From: Gammaproteobacteria bacterium
GTDB lineage: Bacteria > Pseudomonadota > Gammaproteobacteria > Pseudomonadales > Pseudohongiellaceae
NCBI GenBank assembly: GCA_041395725.1
Contig: JAWKZW010000001.1
Coordinates: 4,972,046 to 5,036,045 of the forward strand
DNA length: 64,000 nucleotides
Reading direction: 5' to 3'
The position numbers were made by a program, and so were the translations under genes. Of the stretch, positions 9,158 through 17,892 are shown piece by piece. The stretch's first letter is position 1. Each line of letters begins with the position of its first letter. Under the pieces are notes generated by a model. It did not search any database and was not told where the DNA came from. It saw nothing but the letters and a program-made list of their open reading frames with translations.

Positions 9158-11112
9158 TGTACGAACAGGTATCCCATTCAATACTGAACCGGATCCTGAG
9201 CCGGCTGTCTCCCGAACTGGAAGAAAAAGACCTGCTTACTTTCTACATTCGGCTCGGGGCAAATTTTTATGCCATCCATAACCTGTTCAGCACTCTCTAT
9301 GGCGAACGGGAAGATTTCGAACTGCAGCTCACCAACCTGGTGGAGAGACTTGCCAGGCGCTACCTGGACCGTCCCGCCTCCCTGAAGAAGCTTGATGCCG
9401 AAAGAGAACATGACTACACCTGGTTCCTGAGCCAGAAATGGGTCGGCATGGCCCTTTATTGCAACGGTTTCGCCGGAAACCTCCAGGGACTGAAACAAAA
9501 ACTGGGTTATTTTGAAGAGCTGGGAGTAAACCTGGTTCATATAATGCCGATGCTGGAATGTCCGGAAAAAAACAGCGACGGCGGGTATGCCGTCAGTAAT
9601 TTCCGGCAGCTTGATAAACGGGCTGGCAGCCTGGAAGACCTGGCTGAAGTTACCGAAGAACTGGCAGACCGGGATATGCTGCTGGTCCTTGACGTGGTCG
9701 TAAACCATACCTCCAATGAACACCAGTGGGCACGTCTCGCCAGGCAGGGAAACCCGAAGTATCAGGATTATTTCTACCTCTATGACAACCGGGATATACC
9801 GGATCAGTTTGAAGAGACGATGCTGGAAGTTTTCCCGACCACCTCGCCCGGAAACTTTACCTGGGATGAGGAAATGCACAAGTGGGTGATGACCGTCTTT
9901 CATGACTACCAGTGGGATCTGGATTACCACAACCCCGAAGTATTCATCGAAATGATCGACATCATTATCTACTGGGCCAACAAAGGCGCCGATATCATTC
10001 GGCTGGATGCCGTGGCATTTCTGTGGAAACGCCTTGGGACTACCTGCCAGAACCAGCGGGAAGCACACCTGCTGCTGCAACTGATGAAGGACTGCTGCCA
10101 GGTCACGGCGCCGGGAGTACTGTTTATCGCCGAAGCCATCGTCGCCCCCAGTGAAATCAATAAGTATTTCGGCGAAGACGCCGTCATCGCCAAAGAGTGT
10201 GAAATCGCTTACAACGCCACCTTCATGGCCCTGCTCTGGGATGCGATCGCGACAAAGAACTGCAAACTGCTCAACCAGGCTATCGCCAACCTGCCCATTA
10301 AACTCGATCAGGCCACCTGGCTGAACTATGTGCGCTGTCATGACGACATCGGGCTCGGGTTCGCGGACGCCGACATCATCCAGGCGGGATACGACCCCGG
10401 ACCCCACCGGAAATTTCTGGTGGACTTTTATACCGGCCAGTTTCCCGACTCACCGGCCAGGGGAATGCCGTTTGCAAAGAACGAAAAAACTGGTGATGCC
10501 CGCATATCCGGTTCCCTGGCTTCTCTCGCCGGTCTGGAAAGCGCCCTTGAGACCAACGATGACGAGCGGATTGAGGCCGCGATCAGGCGGATTCTCCTTC
10601 TACACAGCCTGATCCTGTCCTTCGGTGGCATTCCGCTGCTGTACTACGGCGACGAACTGGCCTGCATAAACAATTACAAGAGCCTGGAAGACCCGGAAAT
10701 CGGCTACGACAACCGCTGGATACACCGGCCGACCATCGACTGGCAGCAGGCAGCACAAAGGTTGCAGCCGGGCAGTGTGGAGTACAGGGTATATGAAAAC
10801 CTGAAGCGAATGATCGCAGTACGCAAGGAAACCGATGCCTTTGCCGACTTCAACAATCGGGAATTACTGGACACCGGCAATCAACATTTATTTGCCTTTG
10901 TTCGCTACCGGGCTGATATTCCCAATGCCAACGTCCTGGTAATCACAAATTTCGACTCCTCCATGCAGGGAGTGAGCTGTGAATACTTACGCCAGCAGGG
11001 ATTCCCGATGCCGGAGCGACTGACAGATCTGGTAACCGGCACAACTCCGGATATTCGGAATGGCGAATTGATGCTTCCAGGTTGTGAATTTGTCTGGCTG
11101 ACTCAGACCTGA
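9157..11112 (+). CDS. ams: Amylosucrase (GH13 subfamily 4)
   Basis: 651 residues, the normal size. Amylosucrase transfers glucose from sucrose to an alpha-glucan and releases fructose, or hydrolyses sucrose. Catalytic residues are visible: nucleophile Asp284 in IIRLDAVAFLWK, acid/base Glu326 in LFIAEAIVAP, and the transition-state stabiliser Asp396 in CHDDIG. The first beta-alpha motif LDVVVNHTSNEH and the N-terminal helical region (about 1-90) are also family features, separating it from sucrose phosphorylase. The ATG overlaps the preceding TGA by one base (TGATG), so it is coupled to the kinase. It is last in the operon and converges on a leftward methyltransferase gene. Confidence 0.93.
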   Translation: MYEQVSHSILNRILSRLSPELEEKDLLTFYIRLGANFYAIHNLFSTLYGEREDFELQLTNLVERLARRYLDRPASLKKLDAEREHDYTWFLSQKWVGMALYCNGFAGNLQGLKQKLGYFEELGVNLVHIMPMLECPEKNSDGGYAVSNFRQLDKRAGSLEDLAEVTEELADRDMLLVLDVVVNHTSNEHQWARLARQGNPKYQDYFYLYDNRDIPDQFEETMLEVFPTTSPGNFTWDEEMHKWVMTVFHDYQWDLDYHNPEVFIEMIDIIIYWANKGADIIRLDAVAFLWKRLGTTCQNQREAHLLLQLMKDCCQVTAPGVLFIAEAIVAPSEINKYFGEDAVIAKECEIAYNATFMALLWDAIATKNCKLLNQAIANLPIKLDQATWLNYVRCHDDIGLGFADADIIQAGYDPGPHRKFLVDFYTGQFPDSPARGMPFAKNEKTGDARISGSLASLAGLESALETNDDERIEAAIRRILLLHSLILSFGGIPLLYYGDELACINNYKSLEDPEIGYDNRWIHRPTIDWQQAAQRLQPGSVEYRVYENLKRMIAVRKETDAFADFNNRELLDTGNQHLFAFVRYRADIPNANVLVITNFDSSMQGVSCEYLRQQGFPMPERLTDLVTGTTPDIRNGELMLPGCEFVWLTQT

Positions 11113-11173
11113 AAACGTTACGGTACCTGGTAACAGCACACTTACCCAATGCGCGGCAATAATGCCGGAGTCA

Positions 11174-11303
11174 CAGGCTGTTGAAAACGTTATGAGTGCA
11201 GCATAGACGAATTAAACACTGGCGAATCAGTGCAGTTCAGTGAGCATTCTGACCCGGTTTTTAACGCAGCATTCACAATGCGCAACAGTTTTTCAACAGC
11301 CTG
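11174..11303. repeat. MITE-like element, 130 bp, inverted ends
   Basis: The element starts CAGGCTGTTGAAAA (11174-11187) and ends with the reverse complement TTTTCAACAGCCTG (11290-11303). It has no coding capacity and fills the gap between the convergent amylosucrase and methyltransferase genes, where it may also act as a shared hairpin terminator. A similar end, CAGGCTGTTGAGAAACG, occurs alone near 45083. Ends of this type are common in Proteobacteria; the parent transposon is not identified here. Confidence 0.65.
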
Positions 11304-11307
11304 CAAG

Positions 11308-11964
11308 CTAATTACGGCGGAATCGGAAGATGCTGCCTTTGTATTTTCCCGGCTCGGTAACCGGCAGAATGTCATCCAGGCGAGTGCAGACGAACCCCAA
11401 CTCCTGCATGCGGAACCTGAACTTTGCGCTATGCCCCCGATTGGCATCGATCAGGATGAATTCACAGTTAGGCTTGGTCGTTTGCTGGAGAAACAGGGTC
11501 AGGCATTTCGCATGCTGGCGTTCATACAGCAGATCACTGCCGATGATCAGATCAAATAAACCGAGATGCCTGCCAGGCGTGTCTTCCCAGGCAGTACGAA
11601 AGAATGGAATATGCCGGCCGTTGTTCAGCTGGGTATTATGTTGCAGGTTGTCGCCGCTGGTCGGGTGAATATCCGTCGCGGATATGTCAGCCAGGCGCTC
11701 ATTGAGTACCAGGCTGGCAAGCCCGATTCCACAACCTACTTCGAGGATACGCCGGTTTTCCATCGGGTAATCCGCCATCAGGCGGGCCAGTACTTCTTCG
11801 GAGGGCCAGACCATACCGGCGATCGGCCAACTGGCCGACGAGATCCCCAACAGCTCTGCCTCCCCCAGGTCATCGCTGAACTGCATGCGATCCCTCAGGG
11901 AACGAAAGTGAATGTCATGTGCACCAAATTCCATGGTCTGATAGCGATAGCGTAGTGCGGACAA
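11308..11964 (-). CDS. Class I SAM-dependent methyltransferase (METTL/Nnt1-like)
   Basis: 218 residues. Motif I is ILEVGCGIGLASLVL near residues 72-86, with TDIHP as the acidic residue after strand 2 and FDLIIGSDLLYERQH as motif IV. The pattern WPSEEVLARLM before motif I and SDLLYE after it are characteristic of the Methyltransf_16 group, which includes protein lysine methyltransferases such as METTL21 and yeast EFM proteins. Bacterial members have mostly unknown substrates. The start is TTG at 11964, supported by GAGGTG about 5 nt upstream; an ATG at 11934 is the alternative. It lies 191 bp downstream of rhlE on the same strand. Confidence 0.82.
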   Translation of the reverse strand: MSALRYRYQTMEFGAHDIHFRSLRDRMQFSDDLGEAELLGISSASWPIAGMVWPSEEVLARLMADYPMENRRILEVGCGIGLASLVLNERLADISATDIHPTSGDNLQHNTQLNNGRHIPFFRTAWEDTPGRHLGLFDLIIGSDLLYERQHAKCLTLFLQQTTKPNCEFILIDANRGHSAKFRFRMQELGFVCTRLDDILPVTEPGKYKGSIFRFRRN

Positions 11965-12155
11965 GGCTCACCTCTTGGGAAAGGGGCACAGAAGGTCGCC
12001 TGCAATAGACCATCAATCGGCACCGGTAATCAGCAATCCGACGCCAGGCCTGGTCCTGCACAGAGCATTGACCAGGGCGCTACGTCGATCCGATCCTTCG
12101 GAATTGAATGCCCAGGGACCCGATGTGACGGGTCCGCGAACGATTCTCTGGAAAG

Positions 12156-13274
12156 TCAGTGTTTTGTAATGAGTGGTTCGATTTTGCGCTTGATCAGCGA
12201 CTCGATCGCCCTCAGCTGTTTTCTCTCATCGCTGGAAACCAGGGAAATAGCCTGACCGCTGGCCCCGGCACGGCCGGTACGACCGATACGATGCACATAG
12301 TCTTCCGGCACCTGAGGCAGATCAAAATTCACCACCAGGGTCAACAGCTCTATATCGATTCCCCGCGCAGCGATGTCGGTAGCCACCAGCACCTGTACCT
12401 TATTGCGCTTGAATTCATCCAGTGCCCTGGTGCGCTGAGCCTGACTCTTGTTGCCATGTATCGCGGTGGCAGAGATCGAGTCCCGGGCCAGGCGTTTCAC
12501 CAGTTTGTTGGCACCGTGCTTGGTACGGCTGAAAACCAGCACCTGCTCGCGGGTATCCATGATCAGGTCTGCCAGAAGGTCAGCCTTGTGCTCCTTCTCA
12601 ACCCAGCACAGTTTCTGTGTAATGGCTTCCACGGTTGAATTGCGTGGCGCCACATCAATCTCGATAGGATTGCGGCAGATCGAGCCGGCCAGCTGGCGAA
12701 TCTCCTTGGAGAACGTGGCAGAAAACATCAGGTTCTGGCGGCGACTGGGAATAAGCTTGAGTATCTTTCGAATATCCCGGATAAAGCCCATGTCCAGCAT
12801 CCGGTCGGCCTCATCCAGCACCAGTACCTCGATATCGTCAAAGCGGATGGCATTCTGCTGGTACAGGTCCAGCAGACGACCCGGGGTCGCAACCAGCACA
12901 TCCACGCCGTGGCGCAGAACCCGCAGCTGCGGGTTGATATTGACGCCACCGAACACAACGGCGGACTTCAGTTGTTCGTGTTGCCCATAGGTGAGAATAC
13001 TTTCATGCACCTGAGCGGCCAGTTCCCGCGTGGGCGTGAGGATCAGCGCCCGCGCCCGGCCGGCGCCGGGCCTTGGGCCAGAGCCCAGTTTTTGCAGAAG
13101 GGGTAAAACAAAACCTGCTGTCTTGCCGGTGCCGGTCTGGGCAGCCGCCATGACATCGCCACCAGTCAGTATCGCCGGTATGGCCTGAACCTGGATTGGT
13201 GTCGGGGTCGTGTAACCTGTGTGCGCAACAGCGCGCAGCAGTGATTCGGATAAACCGAGGGTAGTAAAAGTCAT
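12156..13274 (-). CDS. rhlE: DEAD-box ATP-dependent RNA helicase, RhlE type
   Basis: 372 residues. All core motifs are present: Q motif (GYTTPTPIQ), Walker A (AAQTGTGKT), PTRELA, TPGR, DEAD, SAT, ARGIDI and HRIGRTGRAG. RhlE helicases remodel RNA during ribosome assembly and mRNA decay. The protein stops soon after the second RecA-like domain (ending in KRKIEPLITKH), so it lacks the long basic C-terminal tail of many RhlE proteins, and helper contacts made by that tail are probably absent. A hairpin with 7-bp arms (12116-12122 and 12129-12135) lies downstream, without a U-run. A long upstream gap suggests an extended leader. Confidence 0.92.
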   Translation of the reverse strand: MTFTTLGLSESLLRAVAHTGYTTPTPIQVQAIPAILTGGDVMAAAQTGTGKTAGFVLPLLQKLGSGPRPGAGRARALILTPTRELAAQVHESILTYGQHEQLKSAVVFGGVNINPQLRVLRHGVDVLVATPGRLLDLYQQNAIRFDDIEVLVLDEADRMLDMGFIRDIRKILKLIPSRRQNLMFSATFSKEIRQLAGSICRNPIEIDVAPRNSTVEAITQKLCWVEKEHKADLLADLIMDTREQVLVFSRTKHGANKLVKRLARDSISATAIHGNKSQAQRTRALDEFKRNKVQVLVATDIAARGIDIELLTLVVNFDLPQVPEDYVHRIGRTGRAGASGQAISLVSSDERKQLRAIESLIKRKIEPLITKH

Positions 13275-13646
13275 CTGATTCTCTTAAAAACGTGTGTAAT
13301 GATTTTGCAGACAGGACAGCGCTCACTCCCGTTCTGGAAGCGGCAATTGCTGGCTACGAATAAGTGTGATGCCCGGCCAACTCGCGACCAGGTGCACGGG
13401 TGTGCAATCGATAGATAATGTTCGGAATTCGACACCGCTGAATCGCGACGGCAAAATCAGAAGTCAGGCGAAGACTGTAAGTCTCAGAGAACCGCGATTA
13501 AAGGATCGAGGCAAAATGACCTTTAGCTATGGAGTATGCACTCGATTACAGACAAATTGCCTTTGTCCGCAATCTTGGCGGCATAGTAACACAGATCTAC
13601 AGAGTTAGCTCCTATACTTTCTCGCGCCGGCAGGGAAACCCGGGTA
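13275..13646. other. Intergenic region upstream of rhlE
   Basis: 372 bp between rhlE and the transglutaminase-like gene, which lies upstream on the same strand. I see no gene, strong terminator or known RNA motif. Its length would allow a long 5' leader for rhlE, as is common for cold-responsive helicase genes; that is inference. Confidence 0.4.
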
Positions 13647-14432
13647 TCAGTCCGCAAGTACGACACTGACTCTCTGGTCCAGTGGATAGACCGGCGGGCC
13701 ATACTGATTGTAGACAGCAACATCGGCGGCATCGCGCCCGTAGCCGATCGCGACATAACCCCCTTTGCGCTCCGCATGGGTCGCATCAAACGTATACCAG
13801 TGCCCGCCAACGTAGGCCTCGAACCAGGCGTGCAGATCCATGGGCTCCAGGCCGTATCGATAGCCGACGACCAGTCGCGCCGGGATAGTCAGGGCGCGAC
13901 ACAGGGCAATGCCAAGGTGGGAAAGATCCCGGCAGACACCGGACTGTTTGAGATTGACCTCGACCGCGGAGATCGGGAAATTGCTGCTGCCTGGCTCATA
14001 GCGTATAAAGCTGCGCAGCCAGCTCTCAATGGCTGCGACCTGGTCATATCCCAGCAGCTGACCGCCAGTAATGTCGAACGCCATCTGACCGAACCGGTCC
14101 GACTCACAGTAACGGCTGGGAAGTAGGTAACCCAATACGGCATCAGGGAGGTTCTGCACTTCAATAAACGGTGCCCCCGGAGCCTCCTCGAGAACTTCCG
14201 GCGTATCCACTTCCGCTGCGGTTGAGACTGAGAAGTTACCGACCGGGGCAACCACCCGCTGACACAGGTTGCCGAAGCCATCCGTGAATTCAAACATTGG
14301 AACGCGGGGCGAAAGCCGGTATTCCTCCTGCGTGATCCACTGCCGGTAGCCACTGCGCGGCCGCAACATCAGCACAAAAACTGTCGGTTCGGGTATCTCG
14401 AAAGTCAGCTCACAACTGGTACGCAATAGCAT
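13647..14432 (-). CDS. Transglutaminase-like (cysteine protease fold) protein
   Basis: 261 residues. The start at 14432 places the family's N-terminal beta domain (LRTSCELTFEIPEPTVFVLMLRP) at residue 2; upstream sequence in the frame does not look coding. The catalytic triad of the bacterial transglutaminase-like fold is complete: Cys167 in SGVCRDLSH, His201 in DLHAWFEAYV and Asp216 in YTFDATH. There is no signal peptide. Such proteins act as peptidases, amidases or crosslinkers; many sit beside alpha-E and circularly permuted ATP-grasp genes, but those partners are absent here. The next gene upstream on the same strand encodes a trypsin-like protein. Confidence 0.88.
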   Translation of the reverse strand: MLLRTSCELTFEIPEPTVFVLMLRPRSGYRQWITQEEYRLSPRVPMFEFTDGFGNLCQRVVAPVGNFSVSTAAEVDTPEVLEEAPGAPFIEVQNLPDAVLGYLLPSRYCESDRFGQMAFDITGGQLLGYDQVAAIESWLRSFIRYEPGSSNFPISAVEVNLKQSGVCRDLSHLGIALCRALTIPARLVVGYRYGLEPMDLHAWFEAYVGGHWYTFDATHAERKGGYVAIGYGRDAADVAVYNQYGPPVYPLDQRVSVVLAD

Positions 14433-14578
14433 GTCTATCGTCCGCTTGAATGTAGTAAAAAATATCCATGAACCTGGCTGAAAAGGTGCTTGCTTCAGCA
14501 AAACACCACTAAAAGCCTCACCAGTTCAGCCGCTGCGCCGAACACCAGCCCCAATGACCGGAGCTTACAGGAATCCGG

Positions 14579-15355
14579 TCAGTCTTTAGGCTCGGTAAGA
14601 GTCAGTAAAATATCGGAATACCAGGCACAATTGAGACCCAGCGCCTCGTCCAGCACCACATCCCGCGTTCCCAGATCCATGCGGGCAGAGTGTATGCCCA
14701 ATAATTGCCATGGAAGATCATCCGATGAGGCACTGGAATTGATACGCATAACTACCGGCGCACCGCTGGTACCCCGGTGTGTTCGCGCATCCGTGAGAAA
14801 GAATCCCTCGCCCTGAAAGCGCAGCCCGAACGACGAGGCTATCACGGCGTGACGTACCACCGGCAGATGGTGAAGACCATCATGGAAGCCGAGGGGGAAC
14901 CCTACAATCAGCATCGCAGACCCCACCTCTATCTCGCCCGGCGAGCCAGGCAGATGCTCGGGAGTAAACGCCCGGTAATGGGTATTAACCGGCATTTTTG
15001 CCCGATCGATTTCGATAGCTGCGACATCGACCTCACCAGATGAATCGCGGCCCTGGGTCCAGATACCCTTGCCATCGCGATAAAGCGGAATTGAGTAGGT
15101 TGTCGACTTGGCAAGGTTTGCCGGGTCATCGTGCAGCTCTATCTCAATCCGATCCGGGTGGTGCCCACTCGGTTCATCAATCACGACATGCCGACTCGTT
15201 ACCAGGAACAATCGCCCCTGGTTTTCAAAAAAGAACCCGGTGGCGTTAGTCAGAGAACGACTCTGCTTGAAAGTGAGGATTCTGGCCGTAGTGAGCAGAA
15301 TGGAATCACTCGCCATGGACCGGGAGGATACACTTTGATCCATTTCATTGCTCAT
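14579..15355 (-). CDS. Trypsin-like serine peptidase, apparently cytoplasmic
   Basis: 258 residues. The S1-type triad is visible: His56 in LVTSRHVV, Asp110 in GEVDVAAIEI and Ser197 in HRGTSGAPVV. The domain is the compact trypsin-2 type (FFFENQGRLFLVTSRHVV at the first strand pair, LLGIHSA after the Ser). No signal peptide or membrane helix precedes it, which is unusual because most bacterial trypsin-fold proteases (such as DegP) are exported. No PDZ domain is present. Two ATGs (15355 and 15343) are possible starts. It lies 146 bp upstream of the transglutaminase-like gene and 78 bp downstream of the phosphatase gene, all on one strand. Confidence 0.82.
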   Translation of the reverse strand: MSNEMDQSVSSRSMASDSILLTTARILTFKQSRSLTNATGFFFENQGRLFLVTSRHVVIDEPSGHHPDRIEIELHDDPANLAKSTTYSIPLYRDGKGIWTQGRDSSGEVDVAAIEIDRAKMPVNTHYRAFTPEHLPGSPGEIEVGSAMLIVGFPLGFHDGLHHLPVVRHAVIASSFGLRFQGEGFFLTDARTHRGTSGAPVVMRINSSASSDDLPWQLLGIHSARMDLGTRDVVLDEALGLNCAWYSDILLTLTEPKD

Positions 15356-15433
15356 AAGTTGGTTTTTTGCCTGTAGAGTGAATTAATTTTGCTGTCTGCC
15401 TCCGTGTAAGTAAGCTGGCGGGTTAACCAGCAA

Positions 15434-16267
15434 CTAAAGGCCAGGCCAGCTGTCCCTGGTTGCCGCCGCTTTGATAACTTCCCTGTTCTCCGCCGATCCG
15501 GGTGGCTCCGACTCACCGAAAATGGCACGAATCCAATGCCCGTCTGTGGGATTGGGGAACAGCACGTACTGGCTGCCAAAGCGTGAGCTGTCCTGCTCCA
15601 TCAGTGCCAGTCGTTCGTCGACATCGGTGACGTAGTAGCGCCTGGAAAAATCGTTCAGATTATCACCCAGCATGACCACCACCTCGTGAGTCTGGCGGAT
15701 TTCATCCTGGATCACTTCCTTGTTGGAAGACTCCCGCAAAACAGTCAGGTGTCCAGCATCCGCATAGGGAAAGCCGGCACTGACCAGGTTGTCCAGCGCC
15801 AGCGCGTAAGTATCATCGCCCTGGTCGCGACTGGTGACATAAAACACCTCGACGTCATTTTCGGCACAGTAGCGCAGAAATGCCAACGCACCAGGACTCG
15901 CTGCAGCACGATTCGAGCGCACCCACTGATCCCAGGTACTGTCGTCGAAAAAATCCTGCCCCGCCGCCAGCAGAAATCCCCAGTAGGCATGGGACAACAG
16001 CAAAGTGTCGTCGACATCCGCGATGACGGCCAGGGGCTTGTCGCTCCGGCTGCGGCCGGCGATGGCGGCTGCAACGTGGAGCCTGGCAATATTGAAGCCC
16101 TGATGATAGAGAGCCCGGTATTCGGCCGCGGTTTGCTTCCAGGCTACCGCGTAGGTCAGGTTGTTGACTGCGGCCGGATCATCACCCGATTCCTGTGCCC
16201 GACTCTGAACACCGAAGAGAAGTAAAATTGCTGATAAAAATAAATAGATGGCACGCATGTCACTCAT
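15434..16267 (-). CDS. HAD acid phosphatase, 5'-nucleotidase e(P4) family, exported
   Basis: 277 residues. An N-terminal signal peptide (RAIYLFLSAILLLFGVQSRA) is followed by the class C acid phosphatase domain: NLTYAVAWKQTAAEYRALYHQGFN is the family N-terminus, VIADVDDTLL gives the nucleophile Asp84 and acid Asp86, VFYVTSRDQ is motif II, and VMLGDNLNDF is motif IV. Members dephosphorylate nucleoside monophosphates and other phosphate esters in the periplasm; Haemophilus e(P4) uses this for NMN uptake. Unlike e(P4) there is no lipobox Cys, so it is probably soluble. ATGs at 16267 and 16258 are both possible. Confidence 0.88.
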   Translation of the reverse strand: MSDMRAIYLFLSAILLLFGVQSRAQESGDDPAAVNNLTYAVAWKQTAAEYRALYHQGFNIARLHVAAAIAGRSRSDKPLAVIADVDDTLLLSHAYWGFLLAAGQDFFDDSTWDQWVRSNRAAASPGALAFLRYCAENDVEVFYVTSRDQGDDTYALALDNLVSAGFPYADAGHLTVLRESSNKEVIQDEIRQTHEVVVMLGDNLNDFSRRYYVTDVDERLALMEQDSSRFGSQYVLFPNPTDGHWIRAIFGESEPPGSAENREVIKAAATRDSWPGL

Positions 16268-16295
16268 TGTTCCGCTTGTGCTGACAAACCCTGGG

Positions 16296-16407
16296 GGATC
16301 TCAGATTACTTACCACAAAGCGCTGTGGTAACCTGCCATGGGAACCCATGGGCTCCAGGGAAGCTCCGATTAGTTACCAAATGCCCTGGTAATTAATCAG
16401 AGCCTCC
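16296..16407. repeat. Palindromic dispersed repeats (family A), two copies side by side
   Basis: The second palindrome has 21-bp arms (16359-16379 and 16387-16407) that pair with three mismatches around AATGCCC. The first is shorter: TTACCACA (16310-16317), a 6-nt loop, and TGTGGTAA (16324-16331), preceded by a CTCAGATTACTTACC that aligns to the same motif. Both share the core CTCTGATTAATTACCACAATGC seen at 39.1 and 51.2 kb. They sit between the divergent phosphatase gene and the small protein gene at 16508. Confidence 0.75.
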
Positions 16408-16507
16408 TTAGGCAAACTATAGCGCATTTTCCGTCGATCTGGTTATTCTGTCGGGACCCGACTACACTCTTCGACTGAATCATCCCCGTGACGGGTCGAA
16501 TACTCAG

Positions 16508-16738
16508 ATGCAGCCTCCCGACATCACCGACCTTCTTCCTGACGTGCGCGACGGCCTGAACCGCAAGGAACGGACAATCCTTTACGTGCTGAAGAAAACC
16601 CAGGAGGAACTGCAGGGGCGCAACGTGCCCACTATCATGCTCTATGGTCGGGTCGTGGAGCACATCGACATGAGTCAGGAAGAGTTCCAGGCCATTCTCA
16701 ACCGGCTGGTAGGCCTGACCCGGTCCACTGACATGTAG
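16508..16738 (+). CDS. Small conserved-looking hypothetical protein
   Basis: 76 residues, mostly helical and highly charged (MQPPDITDLLPDVRDGLNRKERTILYVLKKTQEEL...). RKERTILYVLKKTQEEL followed by MLYGRVVEHIDMSQEEFQAILNRLVGL resembles a small winged-helix or four-helix protein; I recall similar short hypothetical proteins from Gammaproteobacteria but cannot name a family. The composition is that of a real protein, whereas the overlapping antisense frame has a shadow-like composition. Ribosome-binding signal is weak. Function unknown. Confidence 0.6.
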   Translation: MQPPDITDLLPDVRDGLNRKERTILYVLKKTQEELQGRNVPTIMLYGRVVEHIDMSQEEFQAILNRLVGLTRSTDM

Positions 16739-16890
16739 CCTGAAAAATCGGGGCAGGTCTATTTTTCTAAAAACCAAGCAGTTCTATTCTATTCCCGGCC
16801 AGCGGATTCCCCTCAAAATCCGTAATCCTATCCGGGACGGCTCTGAACTCCCTATCTGGTGGCAGCCGGTCAGAACCCCATTACCCTGCC

Positions 16891-17859
16891 CTATTGCCTG
16901 GCGAACTTCTGGATGCGCCGGTTGATCACATCAGAGATATAGGCGTTGCCTTCCCGGTCCAGGGTCAGCGCATGGGCTTCGCCAAACTGACCGTTTTCCC
17001 GGCCGGGCCTGCCTATGGCACCCATCACCGTGCCGTCACTGGCCAGACGGGCAAACTGGCCATCGAAGCCGGTAGTGATGTAAAGGTGGCCATCATCGTG
17101 CAGGTACATGGCACAGACCATGGCATCGAAATTCCACACCCCCAGCAGGTTGCCCTCGGTGTCGAACCGGTGGATCCGCATGTTCTCCCGGTCCGCCACA
17201 TGCACGATATCGTCTTCATCAATTTCGATGGCGTGCGCCACGGTAAACTGGCCGGCGTCGTAGCCACGGCTTCCCCACTGTGTAACAAAAGTGCCGTCCG
17301 GACCGAACTTCAGCACCCGGGGCTCGCCCGGCCCGTGCCCCTGGGCAACGTAAATATTGCCGGCCGAATCGATCGCTACATCATTGGGCTGATCAAACAG
17401 ATGGTCGCCGGCCGCCTCGTTCCACTCACCGTTCTGTCCCCTGGTTCCCAGGGTCATCAACACATTGCCGTCGCGGTCAAGTTTCATCACCAGGTGGTCT
17501 GAGACGTCCGTGGCCCAGATACTGTCATCCGCAGTGATATGCAGCCCATGGGCCCTCCGGAACAGACCCTGCTGGCCAAAGGAACGAACAAAATCGCCGT
17601 TACCGTCAAATTCCAGAAACGGGGTACTGCCGCGACTGAAGACCACCAGGTTACCGCGATTATTCACCGCCACCCCGGCATAGGATTCGCCCGCGAACTC
17701 ATCAGGCATGGCGAACGCCTCCTCGTACTCGATGGGGACGTACTCGGTCAGCGTGTAGGCCTGCAGCGGAAATAGCTGGCGATTGGGGCGTTGAGCCTGT
17801 GCTGTCAGTGGCATGGCCAACACCAGCAATATCAGACAGGATGTGTTAATTATTCTCAT
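16891..17859 (-). CDS. Exported NHL-repeat protein, peptidyl-hydroxyglycine lyase (PAL)-like
   Basis: 322 residues with a signal peptide (residues 1-22). The rest is a six-bladed NHL propeller. It resembles peptidylglycine alpha-hydroxylating monooxygenase's partner enzyme PAL: the three Zn-ligand positions are His104 (RRAHGLHI), His209 (TVAHAIEI) and His296 (GEAHALTL), Arg76 lies in VVFSRG, and VADRENMRIHRF matches a signature of eukaryotic PAL. The catalytic Tyr position of PAL appears to be His175 (VAQGHGPGEPRV). PAL splits peptidyl-alpha-hydroxyglycine to an amidated peptide and glyoxylate; the bacterial substrate is unknown. The call is from motif comparison by eye. Confidence 0.8.
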   Translation of the reverse strand: MRIINTSCLILLVLAMPLTAQAQRPNRQLFPLQAYTLTEYVPIEYEEAFAMPDEFAGESYAGVAVNNRGNLVVFSRGSTPFLEFDGNGDFVRSFGQQGLFRRAHGLHITADDSIWATDVSDHLVMKLDRDGNVLMTLGTRGQNGEWNEAAGDHLFDQPNDVAIDSAGNIYVAQGHGPGEPRVLKFGPDGTFVTQWGSRGYDAGQFTVAHAIEIDEDDIVHVADRENMRIHRFDTEGNLLGVWNFDAMVCAMYLHDDGHLYITTGFDGQFARLASDGTVMGAIGRPGRENGQFGEAHALTLDREGNAYISDVINRRIQKFARQ

Positions 17860-17892
17860 TGTTTTTCTCCTGTGGGCTGGGGAAACTCGGTT

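Noticed and set aside
12113..12138. Rho-independent terminator for rhlE
   Set aside because: The stem is good but there is no U-run on the rhlE strand, so I only mention it as a hairpin.
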